Assembly: GCA_963781555.1 (NCBI GenBank)
Contig: CAWAGB010000006.1
Span: 124,001 to 188,000 of the forward strand
Direction of reading: 5' to 3'
Source of the DNA: JAICQM01 sp963781555
GTDB lineage: Bacteria; Chloroflexota; Limnocylindria; QHBO01
DNA length: 64,000 bases
Shown here piece after piece: positions 44,648 to 53,296 of this stretch. The notes beneath the pieces are model-generated. The model was given only the letters and a program-made list of their open reading frames with translations. It was not told the origin of the DNA and searched no databases. Every line of letters begins with the position of its first letter. Positions within the stretch are counted from its first letter, which is position 1. A program made the translations under genes and the position numbers.

Positions 44648-45810
44648 TGGAGCATCGCGGCCGTCCGGCGTGGATCGAGATCGACCACGCCGCGATACGT
44701 CACAACCTGGCCCGCGTCCGGAGCCTGGTGGCGCCCACCACCTCGGTGATCGGCGTCGTCAAGGCGAATGCCTATGGCCACGGCGACGTGGAAGTGGCCC
44801 GCACGCTGCAAGGAGAGGGTGTCGAGCGACTGGCGGTTGCAACGGTGGCTGAGGGCGTCGCCCTGCGCGATGCGGGCATTCGCGGGCCGCTCCTCGTGTT
44901 GTGGGGGATCGGCCACGGGGAGCTGGACGCTGCGCTGGCAGCCGACCTGGAGCTGCTGCTCCATCGGTCAGCCGACGTCGCCGCCTTCGCGGAGGCGGCG
45001 CGCCGTGCCGGGCGGCGGGCCGCGGTGCACCTCAAGGTCGACTCCGGGCTGGGAAGGCAGGGGATCGAGCCGGAAGCGGCGATCGAGCTCGCGACGGCGG
45101 CCACCCGAGATCCCGCCATCCACCTCGTCGGCACGTTCAGCCACCTCGCCGTCCCCGGCGAAGACGACGCCTACACCGACATGCAGCTGCTGCGGTTCGC
45201 CCGCGCGCTGGACGGGATGCGCTCCGCGGGGGTCGACCCCGGGATCGTCCACGTCAGCGCCAGCGGCGGGATCCTCGCCGGCGCGGGCGTCTTCGCGGAC
45301 GCCATCCGGCCCGGTCTCGCGCTGTACGGGATGCTCCCGGCGAGCGTAGCGGACCGAGATCCGGGCCTCATCCCGGCGCTCACCCTCAAGGCCCTCCCGC
45401 TCCGCATCTTCGATCTCCCGGCGGGCGAGGCGATCGGCTACGGCCTCCGCTTCCGGGCGGCCCGCGCGACACGGATCGTGACCCTCGGCATCGGGTACGC
45501 GGATGGCTGGCCGCGCAGCCACATCAACAACGGCTGGGCGCTGGTCCGCGGCGTTCGGGTGCCGATGGTGGGAGCGGTGAGCATGGACGGCATCACCGTC
45601 GACGTGGGGGAGGTGCCCGATGTAACCTACGACGACGAATTCGTCCTGATCGGCGAGCAGATCGGTGCCCGCATCACCGCCGATGAGGTCGCGGCCGAGC
45701 GGCGAACCATCAATTACGAGGTGACCACCGCGCTCCGGCGACGGCTTCCCCGCGTGCACCTCGGGGAGCGGCAGGAGCGCGAGCGCAGCACCCCCAACCG
45801 GACTGAGTGA
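44647..45810 (+). CDS. alr: Alanine racemase
   Basis: Alr supplies D-alanine for peptidoglycan using pyridoxal phosphate. The PLP Lys is in VVKANAYGHGDVEVA (residue 39) and the opposing catalytic Tyr in GEAIGYGLRFRA (residue about 263). The start MEHRGRPAWIEIDHAAIRHN is typical. The length is 387 residues. ATG 44647 overlaps the nnrD stop. Confidence 0.97.
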   Translation: MEHRGRPAWIEIDHAAIRHNLARVRSLVAPTTSVIGVVKANAYGHGDVEVARTLQGEGVERLAVATVAEGVALRDAGIRGPLLVLWGIGHGELDAALAADLELLLHRSADVAAFAEAARRAGRRAAVHLKVDSGLGRQGIEPEAAIELATAATRDPAIHLVGTFSHLAVPGEDDAYTDMQLLRFARALDGMRSAGVDPGIVHVSASGGILAGAGVFADAIRPGLALYGMLPASVADRDPGLIPALTLKALPLRIFDLPAGEAIGYGLRFRAARATRIVTLGIGYADGWPRSHINNGWALVRGVRVPMVGAVSMDGITVDVGEVPDVTYDDEFVLIGEQIGARITADEVAAERRTINYEVTTALRRRLPRVHLGERQERERSTPNRTE

Positions 45811-45814
45811 TGCC

Positions 45815-46339
45815 ATGACCCGTCCGATCGAGATCGATATCTGGCAAGGCGCGATTGCCGACCTCGAGGTCGACGTGATCATCGTGCCCGCCAACGAGAG
45901 CCTGTTCATGACCGGGCCGGTGGCCGCGGCCGTCAAGCGCCGCGCCGGCGATCCGGTGGAGCGGGCAGCGGTGTCACAGGGGCCGGTGACAGCGGGCAGC
46001 ATCGTGATCACAGACGGCGGCGCGCTCGCCACGCCGTGGCTCATCCATGCCGTGGCGGTCGGCCACGAGCTGCGTCACGACGCCGGCACGCTGGACGGTG
46101 CCCTCGACGCGGCGCTCGCGGCTGTTGGAAGACTCGATGCGGAACGCGTGGCCATCGCGCCGCTCGGTGCGGAGCGGGGCGTCTTCAGCCCCGTGGAGGC
46201 TGCCGACGCTCTGCTGCGGGCGCTGCGCGACCGGGATGCAGCACCGGCCTCGATGCGCTCGCTCGTGGTCGCGGTCACGACCGCGGCAGAGGCACAGGCC
46301 TTCAGCACCGCCCTCGCCGGAGTGCGCGCGACCGCATGA
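45815..46339 (+). CDS. Divergent macro-domain-like protein
   Basis: The 174-residue soluble protein has the layout of a macro domain: IDIWQGAIADLEVDVIIVPAN (strand, loop, strand ending in the conserved Asn), then SLFMTGPVAAAVKRRAG, a central strand with LIHAVAVG and a later VAIAPLGAERGVF. Macro domains bind ADP-ribose or related nucleotides and may remove ADP-ribose. The usual GxGGVxGAI loop is degenerate here (MTGPVAAAV), so the ligand is uncertain. It starts just after alr and overlaps the next small gene by four bases. Confidence 0.7.
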   Translation: MTRPIEIDIWQGAIADLEVDVIIVPANESLFMTGPVAAAVKRRAGDPVERAAVSQGPVTAGSIVITDGGALATPWLIHAVAVGHELRHDAGTLDGALDAALAAVGRLDAERVAIAPLGAERGVFSPVEAADALLRALRDRDAAPASMRSLVVAVTTAAEAQAFSTALAGVRATA

Positions 46340-46554
46340 CCTCTCGCGCCGATCGACCGCTCGCCGACGATCTGGAACGGCGCGGCCTCGGCGCCGCAGC
46401 CGAATTGCTGATCGGCGCGCATCGCCCTCTGCGGCCGCTGCTCGAGGACCTTGCCACCTTCGCCGACCCTATCCTTCGTCCGCTGCTCGGCGACCGTCTC
46501 GCCGCGGTACGAGGCGAGCTCGACGAGTTCCTGCGCGAGGAGGACGCGTTCTGA
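46336..46554 (+). CDS. Small hypothetical protein (72 residues)
   Basis: I do not recognise it. It is soluble, charged and probably helical: LADDLERRGLGAAAELLIGA, then LRPLLEDLATFADPILRPLL and a Glu-rich end. It overlaps both neighbours by a few bases (ATGA before it, TGATG after it), which supports translation as part of the operon. It may be a small partner of the membrane proteins that follow. Confidence 0.55.
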   Translation: MTSRADRPLADDLERRGLGAAAELLIGAHRPLRPLLEDLATFADPILRPLLGDRLAAVRGELDEFLREEDAF

Positions 46555-47393
46555 TGCCGAGCGTCGGCGAGCTCGTCGCACGCCTGCTGGCATGGGTCGG
46601 CGAGCTGATCAACGCCTCGTCGCTGCGCGTCGGCCTGGCGCCAACCGTGGCCGTTCTCGTCGTCCTGCTCACTCTGCTCTCGCTCGTCGCGCGACCCAGC
46701 AGCCGCTGGGTGACGCGTGACGCCGGCAAGCTCACCGGCCTGGGACGCAGCATGGCACTGGCCGCGGAGGCTGGCGCCACCGCGACCCTCTCGGTCGGTA
46801 CGGCCGGGCTCGCCCGCGCCACGTCGGCAGTTGACCGCATGCAGACCCTGGTCGTGCTGCCGCTCGTCGAGCATGTGGCCCGAACGGCAGCGCGGGCCGG
46901 CGTGCCGCTGCACATCTCGACCAACGATCCCGTCGTTGCCGGCCTGGCCGAGGCCATCGTCACCGAGGCGCACGACGCAACCGGTACAGGCGAGCGCCGG
47001 CAGCGCTCGGACGTGGAGTTCCTCGGCGACGGTCGCCTCCCACCCGCCGGGCTGTCGCTCGGTGCGGACGCGCGACGTGTCGCGGGATTCGCGCTCGGCG
47101 GGCTGGGCGACGAGTCGCTCCTGCTTGTCCATGGAATGGCCGCGGGGCCAACGGGAGCGCGGGCCGGCACGGGCGACGTGGCACAGGCGCCATCGGTCCT
47201 GCTCGAGGGTCTGGGGACGCTGGTTGGGGCGGACCTGTATGCCGCGCCGGCCGAGGTGCGGAGCACTGGACACGCGCGCACGGCGGTCGTCGCCACCAAT
47301 CGCCTCGTCGGGGTGGTCATCGGGACCCTGCTGCTCGCCGCCGCGTGGGCGCTTGCGGGCGGCGCGCCGGCCGATCTCCTGGGCGTCCGCTAG
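46554..47393 (+). CDS. Membrane-anchored protein, probable DUF6754 family
   Basis: The 279 residues have a membrane span near residues 25-47 (APTVAVLVVLLTLLSLVA), a soluble middle and a second span at about residues 253-272 near the C-terminus. The middle contains GRSMALAAEAGATATLSVGT and a later segment ending GFALGGLGDESLLLVHGM, which resemble what I recall of Chloroflexota proteins of the DUF6754 type. The function is unknown. ATG 46554 overlaps the preceding stop. It begins a run of membrane proteins leading to a MutL-like ATPase. Confidence 0.65.
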   Translation: MPSVGELVARLLAWVGELINASSLRVGLAPTVAVLVVLLTLLSLVARPSSRWVTRDAGKLTGLGRSMALAAEAGATATLSVGTAGLARATSAVDRMQTLVVLPLVEHVARTAARAGVPLHISTNDPVVAGLAEAIVTEAHDATGTGERRQRSDVEFLGDGRLPPAGLSLGADARRVAGFALGGLGDESLLLVHGMAAGPTGARAGTGDVAQAPSVLLEGLGTLVGADLYAAPAEVRSTGHARTAVVATNRLVGVVIGTLLLAAAWALAGGAPADLLGVR

Positions 47394-47396
47394 CCC

Positions 47397-48011
47397 GTGC
47401 GCAGGTCGTTCCCCGCCGCACTGGTCGTCATCGTCGGGCTGCTGCTGCTGCTCGACTTCCTGGTGGTCAACCCGACCGTCGGCGCGGTCTCGGGGGCGAT
47501 CGTGGAGATCGTGGTGATCCTGTTCGCCGCCGCCGCGGTGCTGGGCGCCGTCCTCCTCGCAATCCGGCACGCTCGGGCGCTCACGCTGCCGGGCGAGGAC
47601 CGCATCGGCTCGACGCTGGTGCTGGCGGGCATGGCGATCGTGGTCGTCCCGGGCCTGCTGGCGACCGATGGCGCGGCGGCACCCCAGGTGCGCTGGGTGG
47701 TCGCCGCCCTGATGGTGCCCATCGGCGCGTCGCTGCTGGCGCTGGTGGCGGTCTTCCTCATCCCCGCGGCACGACGCGGCATGCGCCTCCGTCCGCGGGA
47801 CACGGCCGTGATCCTGGTCGCCGCCTGCATCGTCCTGGTGCTGCTCGCTCCGGTCGGCGGTGGGTTCGGGACGGCGCTCGGCGATGCGGCGACCTGGGTC
47901 CTCGATGTCCCGCTCCGCGCCGTCTTCGCCGGGCTCCTGATCGGCGTGTCGCTGGCCGCGGCGGTCGCGGCGACTCGCTTCCTCTTCGGGCTGGCGGGCA
48001 GTGATGATTGA
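47397..48011 (+). CDS. Polytopic membrane protein of unknown function
   Basis: The 204-residue protein starting at GTG 47397 has about six hydrophobic helices, for example FPAALVVIVGLLLLLDFLVV, VVILFAAAAVLGAVLLAI and AVILVAACIVLVLLAPVGG. Loops are short, with RRGMRLRPRD on one side. No transporter signature is recognised. It sits four bases after the DUF6754-like gene and overlaps the next gene by eight bases. Confidence 0.6.
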   Translation: MRRSFPAALVVIVGLLLLLDFLVVNPTVGAVSGAIVEIVVILFAAAAVLGAVLLAIRHARALTLPGEDRIGSTLVLAGMAIVVVPGLLATDGAAAPQVRWVVAALMVPIGASLLALVAVFLIPAARRGMRLRPRDTAVILVAACIVLVLLAPVGGGFGTALGDAATWVLDVPLRAVFAGLLIGVSLAAAVAATRFLFGLAGSDD

Positions 48012-48849
48012 TCGCCTCGGCAGGCTGCGCCGCGCGCTCCCGCTCGCGTTCGTGGCCGTCGTTGCGGTGGCCACACTCGTCGGGATCCGGTTCGAAACGG
48101 ACGCCCCGACCACCACGCCGGCCGCAACGCTCGTGCGCGCGACCCTTGCCGCGCTGGGCCGCGGCCGCGTCCTGGTCGCCTTCGATCCCGACATTGGGAC
48201 CTATGCCGAGGTGCGGCCCGCCGTGCGTGCCGCGCTGGCGCAGCTCGTTCGCGGCGGCGCCACCCTCTCGCTGGTGAGCTACACCCCCGAAGGTCGGGCG
48301 CTCGCCCTGGCGGAGCTGGACCGCCTGCGGCGTGGCGGCGTGGCGGAGGGGCGCCTCCTGGACTTGGGCTTCCACGCCGGCGCGGAGGCAGGGCTGGTGG
48401 CCGGCGTGACGGCGATCGTGCCGGTTGAGGGGAGCGGCGCGCTCATGGATGCGCTTCGCGAGGCGGGCTCGGGATTCGGCGCGTTCGACGCCGTGCTCGT
48501 GGTCGGGGGCACGGAGCTTGGCCCGCGGAGCTGGGTCGAGCAGGTGGGCACCCGCCTGCCAGAGCTGCCGATCATCGGGATCGCGCCGACCAGCCTGCTG
48601 CCACAGGCCGTCCCGTATCGCGCGTCCGGGCAGCTGGCCGGCCTCGTGGCCGGCGCGCGCGAGGTCGCCGCCTACGTCGCCGCGGTGCGCGACGATCCGG
48701 CCAGCGGCGCCGCCCAGGGTGCTGCACAGATCACCGACGAGCCGCCCTCGTCGCTGCCGATCCTCATCGGCTTGTTGCTGACCCTCCTCCTGCTGGCCGA
48801 CGCAGTGGCCTCGCGTTGGCGCGGCGGAGCGCGGGGAGCCTGGGCGTGA
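48004..48849 (+). CDS. Bitopic membrane protein with a periplasmic-type alpha/beta domain
   Basis: I do not recognise the family. There is an N-terminal signal-anchor-like helix (residues about 12-28), then a 200-residue alpha/beta domain (RVLVAFDPDIGTYAEVRPAV, FDAVLVVGGTELG) and a C-terminal helix (LPILIGLLLTLLLLADAVA). The domain alternates strands and helices like substrate-binding or DUF4350-type proteins. ATG 48004 is preferred to the GTG at 48001. It overlaps genes on both sides. Confidence 0.58.
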   Translation: MIDRLGRLRRALPLAFVAVVAVATLVGIRFETDAPTTTPAATLVRATLAALGRGRVLVAFDPDIGTYAEVRPAVRAALAQLVRGGATLSLVSYTPEGRALALAELDRLRRGGVAEGRLLDLGFHAGAEAGLVAGVTAIVPVEGSGALMDALREAGSGFGAFDAVLVVGGTELGPRSWVEQVGTRLPELPIIGIAPTSLLPQAVPYRASGQLAGLVAGAREVAAYVAAVRDDPASGAAQGAAQITDEPPSSLPILIGLLLTLLLLADAVASRWRGGARGAWA

Positions 48850-49490
48850 TCGAGCTCTTCAGTCCGGATGCAGCCGGCGCGCTGGCGACCTGGGTGGCCG
48901 CGGCCGCCACGATCCTGACCTGGTCGATCCTGATCGGCGCTCGGCGTCCCTTCACGTGGACTCAGCGGCTGCTCGCCGGAATGCTGACCGGCTACCTTGC
49001 GCTGCTGGCCATCCGGGAGGTCCTCGTGCCGCGCGTCCTGACCCCGCTCGCCGACGACCCCGCCGGCCATCCGCTGCTCCTGCTGGCCATGCTGCTGGCG
49101 GTGATGCTCGTCGCCGCGCGCTGGCTGCCCCGCTGGGTCGGCGCGATGCCCGTCTCAATCCTCGTTGGCGCGACCGCCGCCTTCGCGCTCAGCGGGGCGA
49201 TGGTCGGCACCGTCCTACCCCAGGTCGTCGGCCTGCTACCGGCACCGGGCGCCGATCCGGCAGCGTTGGCGGGCGCCGTCGGCAGCGTGGTGGTCGCGTC
49301 GCTGGTGCTGCTCGCCCTTCTCCATGGCCGCAGCGAGGGTCGGGTGGTCGGAACCCTGGGACGGGCCGGCCGCTGGGTGATCCTCGGAGGGGTTGGGGCC
49401 TGGCTGGGCTACCTCGTCCTCTCGCGCCTCGTCCTGTTGAGCGACCGCCTCGCGTTCCTCGCCACCGACTGGCTCGGCCTCGGCCGATGA
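48846..49490 (+). CDS. Polytopic membrane protein of unknown function
   Basis: The protein has 214 residues from GTG 48846, which overlaps the previous stop (GTGA). It has about six membrane helices, including ATWVAAAATILTWSILIGA, LLLLAMLLAVMLVAARWLP and VILGGVGAWLGYLVLSRLV. A conserved-looking loop PLADDPAGHP follows the second helix. The frame is well supported by codon bias. It overlaps the MutL-like gene by four bases. Confidence 0.6.
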   Translation: MIELFSPDAAGALATWVAAAATILTWSILIGARRPFTWTQRLLAGMLTGYLALLAIREVLVPRVLTPLADDPAGHPLLLLAMLLAVMLVAARWLPRWVGAMPVSILVGATAAFALSGAMVGTVLPQVVGLLPAPGADPAALAGAVGSVVVASLVLLALLHGRSEGRVVGTLGRAGRWVILGGVGAWLGYLVLSRLVLLSDRLAFLATDWLGLGR

Positions 49491-51148
49491 GCGACGAACC
49501 GCTCGGTGTGGCCATGCCGTCGGCCGAGATGTCACTGCTCGTCGACAGCGGATCGGCGTGGACGAAGTTCGCCCTGGTGGCGCGCGCGCGCGGCCGGTGG
49601 CGCGTGGTCGGGTACGCCGCGGGTCCCACGGCGTGGGGCGACGCCGCCCTCGTCGACCGGTTGGCCGAGCAGCTCTCCGAATCGGTTGACCAGCGCCTGA
49701 CTGGGTCGCTGCGGGCATTGCTGGCAGGGACCCCGCGCATCGAGTGCCGGACCCCCGCGCGGCCCGGGCGCCTGGCCCTGGCCGCCGTCTCGCGGGACGT
49801 CTCGGGCGCCGCCGGACGCCGCGCCGCCGAGTCTGCCGGATGGGTGGTGAGCGAAGAGGTGAGCATCGACGACGGACGCTCGCTGGTGGAGCGGCTCGCC
49901 ACGCTCCAGCGGGCCGATGCCGACGCCTGGCTCCTGGTTGGCGGGTTCGACGATGCCGCCACCGACCAGGCACTCGAGTTGGCGGCACTTGTTGCCGCCG
50001 CGCGCCGCAACGACGCTGCCGCCGGGCCGATGGTGTGGGCCGGCTCAGCGCGGATGGCTGACGGCGTGGCCGCGATCCTGGGTGCCGAGGTCGCGGTGCT
50101 CCCCAACCCGCGGCCGACCGAGCGCTCCGGGGACCCGGAGCCGCTGCGTGCCCACCTGGAGGAGCTCCTTCAGCAGCTCGTGGAGCCAGGTGGGGTCCGT
50201 CAGCTCGCCCCCATCGCCTTCCGGCGCGGCATCGCCGAGGTGGCGCGCACGACCGGGCTGCGCACCGCGGGGATCGACATCGGGGCGCGCTACGCGACCT
50301 GGGTTCGCGCCGCGCCGGATGGAACGGCAGCGGGTCGCGTCTTCGCCGCCGGCGGAACGGGATCGCCGCTACTGACCGTTAGCGGGATGCCTGGCCGGGT
50401 CGCGCGCCAGCTGTCATTGGCGATCGACGAGCTCGCGGTGGCCGATGCGCTGCAGAACCAGCTGGCGCGTCCCGCGGCGCTGCCCCAGACCGAGGACGAG
50501 CTCGCGGTGGCCCACGGCGCCGCGCGGATGCGCCTCGAGCAGATCGCCACCGACGAGGGAGGGATGAGCGGCCTGGATCTGATCGTCGGGTCCGGCCGGG
50601 TGCTGGCTGCCACCCCCTCGCCGTGGCAGGCGGCGATGCTGCTGGTTGACGGCCTTCGGCCGGTGGGGGTGACGCAGCTCGCCGTGGACGCGGCGAACGT
50701 CATCGCCCCGCTCGGCTCGCTCCCCGATGAGGAGATCGGTGAGGGCTATGCAGCGATCGCGGGCGACGCGATGGTCGCCCTGGGTACGGCGGTGGTGAGC
50801 CGTGGCGGCCACAGCGGATCGGTCGCCATGCGCATCCGGGTCCGGCGTCCAGGCTGGGGCGAGGAGCGCTTCGACGTGCGCGCCGGCCAGGTGCTGATCG
50901 AGCCGCTGCCGCGCGGCGCGCAGGCCGAGCTGGAGATCAGCCTCGGCAGCGGCGCCTCGCTCGGCACGCCGCGACGGAGCGCGACGGTCCGGGCCCAGGC
51001 GAGCGGCGGCAGCGTGGGGCTTATCTTCGACGCCCGTGACGCGCCGCTCGTTCTGCCCAGACGAACCGATGACCGGCGTGCCGTCCTCAGCGGCTGGCGC
51101 GATGCATTCGCCGACGAGACCCAGGTCGGCTGGGAGGCGCCGCGATGA
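49487..51148 (+). CDS. MutL/GlmL-type ASKHA ATPase (not the DNA-repair MutL)
   Basis: The 553 residues show the actin-like ATPase pattern. Phosphate-1 motif LLVDSGSAWTKFALV is at residues 17-31, a second nucleotide-site motif GIDIGARYATWV lies near 263, and LIVGSGRVLA near 364. It resembles the MutL family named from the glutamate mutase cluster, whose members may reactivate the B12 enzyme. No mutase genes are nearby. Instead it follows four membrane proteins and precedes a carrier-like protein. The last 150 residues are beta-rich. I infer an uncharacterised role with the membrane partners. Confidence 0.72.
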   Translation: MSDEPLGVAMPSAEMSLLVDSGSAWTKFALVARARGRWRVVGYAAGPTAWGDAALVDRLAEQLSESVDQRLTGSLRALLAGTPRIECRTPARPGRLALAAVSRDVSGAAGRRAAESAGWVVSEEVSIDDGRSLVERLATLQRADADAWLLVGGFDDAATDQALELAALVAAARRNDAAAGPMVWAGSARMADGVAAILGAEVAVLPNPRPTERSGDPEPLRAHLEELLQQLVEPGGVRQLAPIAFRRGIAEVARTTGLRTAGIDIGARYATWVRAAPDGTAAGRVFAAGGTGSPLLTVSGMPGRVARQLSLAIDELAVADALQNQLARPAALPQTEDELAVAHGAARMRLEQIATDEGGMSGLDLIVGSGRVLAATPSPWQAAMLLVDGLRPVGVTQLAVDAANVIAPLGSLPDEEIGEGYAAIAGDAMVALGTAVVSRGGHSGSVAMRIRVRRPGWGEERFDVRAGQVLIEPLPRGAQAELEISLGSGASLGTPRRSATVRAQASGGSVGLIFDARDAPLVLPRRTDDRRAVLSGWRDAFADETQVGWEAPR

Positions 51149-52171
51149 GCGGCGCCGTGCATCGTGTGGCGCTCCCTTCCGGCGCGGAGGTGACGGTCGA
51201 CGTGGGGGACGAGGTCGGCGCCGACGCGGTGCTGGCCGTGCGACGCAGTAGCGGCGCGCCGGTCGCGGTGCCGGCCACGGCTGTCCTGCGACGGCGCCCC
51301 GCGGAGGTGGCCGCGCACGCCGCCCTGGCGCCGGGAGCGGGTCGCCGCCGGCGACCCGCTCGCGACGGCCGGGCGGCGCGTCGTGCGCAGCCCGGTGACT
51401 GGCATCTTCCTCGGCGCGTCGCGCATCGACGGCACGTTGCTGGTCGCACCGCTCGGTGACGAGGAGCCGATCATCGGCCATGTAGCGGGCGTGGTGCGGG
51501 CGGTGGACCGCCGCAGCGTCAGTATCGAGGTCGGTGGCGCGGTCGTGCGCGGCATCGCGGGGAGTGGCGAGGCGGTCCACGGCGAGCTGGTGCTGGCCGT
51601 GCACGAGCCGGGGGAGGAGCTGCGCGCCGCGGCGATCGATGTGGCCAAGGCTGGGCGGATCGTGGTCGGTGGCTCACGGGCATCGGCCGAGACGCTGACC
51701 CGGGCCCGCGCAATGGGCGTGGCGGGCATCGTGTTGGGCGGCGTGCTGGACAAGGAGCTTCGCGACTTCGAGGCGATTCAGCGCCGCCGCCGCGAGCTGG
51801 GCGGCATGACCGGCGCGTTCTCGCTTCTGCTCCTCGAGGGATTCGGCAAGGTCGGCTTCGACCCGACCCTCTTCGACTGGTTCCGCCGCCAATCGGGCCG
51901 GATGGCGAGCCTGTTCGGCGCGGATCGCCTCCTGTACGTCCACGACGCGGATGCCGCACCGACGCGCCACGCGCTACCGGCCATCGGGGAGCGCGTGACG
52001 GCACATCGCCGGCCGTTCCAGGGGTCCAGCGGTGCCCTGGTCGCGGTGCTCGACGACCTGCACGCGGCGCCGTCCGGCATTCCCACCCGGATGGCCCTCG
52101 TCCGCTTTGACGACGGACGCCTTGCCCCCGTCCCGCTGGCCAACCTCGAAGCGGTCATCGAGCCGTCTTGA
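51145..52171 (+). CDS. Carrier-like (lipoyl/biotinyl-type fold) protein, frameshifted by one base
   Basis: The N-terminal 60 residues (GAEVTVDVGDEVGADAVLAV) and VRSPVTGIFLGASRID look like a barrel-sandwich carrier fold without the lipoyl or biotinyl Lys motif. A central part, VAKAGRIVVGGSRASAETLT and GIVLGGVLDKELRDFEAIQR, and a C-terminal domain follow. The frame breaks in the G-run at 51333-51335, where one missing G restores APGERVAAGDPLATAGRRVV. The N-terminal ATG overlaps the MutL-like stop. It is probably real, with a homopolymer error. Confidence 0.62.
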
Positions 52172-52183
52172 CGGCGGGCGGTG

Positions 52184-52189
52184 TACGCT
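52184..52189 (+). promoter_or_regulatory. Candidate leaderless -10 before tsaE
   Basis: TACGCT ends ten bases before ATG 52200. A possible -35-like TTGACG lies too close (52169) to pair with it. Weak evidence alone; see the pattern among several genes. Confidence 0.3.
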
Positions 52190-52199
52190 CGCCCACACC

Positions 52200-52694
52200 A
52201 TGCCCACCAGCGCAGCCGCGCTTCGCGGAACTCTCTCCAGCGCCTCGCCCGCGGCCACGCGGGCGATCGGTCGTGCCCTGGGAGCGTCGGCGCCACCCGG
52301 AACGCTGGTCGCGCTCATCGGCCCGCTGGGCGCGGGGAAGACGCAGCTCACCAAGGGCCTCGCCGAGGGGCTGGGCGTGACGAGCATGGTCAACAGCCCG
52401 ACCTTCGTCCTGATGAACGAGCACGTCGGACGGCTGCGCCTCTTCCACGTCGATGCCTATCGCCTCGACGATCCGGAGGACCTGCTGGCGGCCGGGCTGC
52501 TCGACGATCGTGCGGCGGACGGGGTCACCGTCGTCGAGTGGGCGGATCGCCTCGCTGGCTGGCTCCCCGACGAGCGGCTCGAGATCGAGCTCGAGCCGGA
52601 CCCGGCGGGCGACGAAGCGCGCACTCTGCGCTGGCAGGCGACGGGCGACGAGCACCGGCGCCTCGCGGCAGCTGCCCTGGGCCACGGATCATGA
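52200..52694 (+). CDS. tsaE: tRNA threonylcarbamoyladenosine synthesis ATPase TsaE
   Basis: TsaE assists TsaB-TsaD in making the universal t6A37 modification of ANN-decoding tRNAs. The 164 residues have the P-loop GPLGAGKTQLTKGL, the SPTFVLMNEH switch segment and the Asp/Tyr pair in LFHVDAYRLDDPEDL, ending with VTVVEWADRL. It overlaps tsaB by four bases. Confidence 0.95.
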   Translation: MPTSAAALRGTLSSASPAATRAIGRALGASAPPGTLVALIGPLGAGKTQLTKGLAEGLGVTSMVNSPTFVLMNEHVGRLRLFHVDAYRLDDPEDLLAAGLLDDRAADGVTVVEWADRLAGWLPDERLEIELEPDPAGDEARTLRWQATGDEHRRLAAAALGHGS

Positions 52695-53296
52695 TCATTG
52701 CCATCGAGAGCGCCTCGACCGACCTGTCGCTGGCGCTCGCCGAGCCCGACGGACGCATCCTGGCGCTGGAAGGTTGGAGTGCCGGGCGCCGCCAGGGTGG
52801 GGAGCTCCTGCCACGGCTCCTTGCGCTCCTCGACGAGAACGGCCGCCGGATAACCGACGCCAGCGCCGTGGTGGTCGGCACCGGGCCTGGCTCGTTCACC
52901 GGGCTTCGCGTCGGCATGAGCGTCGCCAAGGGCATCTGCGCCGGACTCTCGCTGCCGATCGTGGGCGTTCCATCACTGCTCGCGTGGCTGGACGCCGAAC
53001 CGGAGCGGCCCGCCGCGCTGGTGCGTGCCGGTGCCCGTGAGGCGCACCTGCTCCAGCGCGGCGCCACGGACCCGCAGCTCGTCGAGCGCGACGCCATCGC
53101 CGACCTCGCCGCCCCGCTCGTGGCACCCGTCGAGCTGGCGGAGGCCTTCGGGCTGACCGATACGCGACCGCCGCACCGCGCGGCAGCGGCCTTGGTGGCG
53201 CGAGCTGCCGCACGTCTCACCGAGGATCCGGCAGGCGACGACCTGCGCCGCCTCGAGCCGATCTACCTGCGCGCGCCGCGAGGCATCCGCCAGTGA
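52691..53296 (+). CDS. tsaB: tRNA threonylcarbamoyladenosine synthesis protein TsaB
   Basis: TsaB is an ASKHA-fold partner of TsaD. The 201 residues begin MIIAIESASTDLSLALA and include VGTGPGSFTGLRVGMSVAKG. The second lobe is shorter than in E. coli, as usual for many bacteria. It overlaps rimI by four bases. Confidence 0.95.
   Translation: MIIAIESASTDLSLALAEPDGRILALEGWSAGRRQGGELLPRLLALLDENGRRITDASAVVVGTGPGSFTGLRVGMSVAKGICAGLSLPIVGVPSLLAWLDAEPERPAALVRAGAREAHLLQRGATDPQLVERDAIADLAAPLVAPVELAEAFGLTDTRPPHRAAAALVARAAARLTEDPAGDDLRRLEPIYLRAPRGIRQ

Noticed and set aside
49487..51148. DNA mismatch repair protein MutL
   Set aside because: The protein has actin-like ATPase motifs, not the GHKL ATPase motifs of repair MutL. 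The similarity is only in the name.
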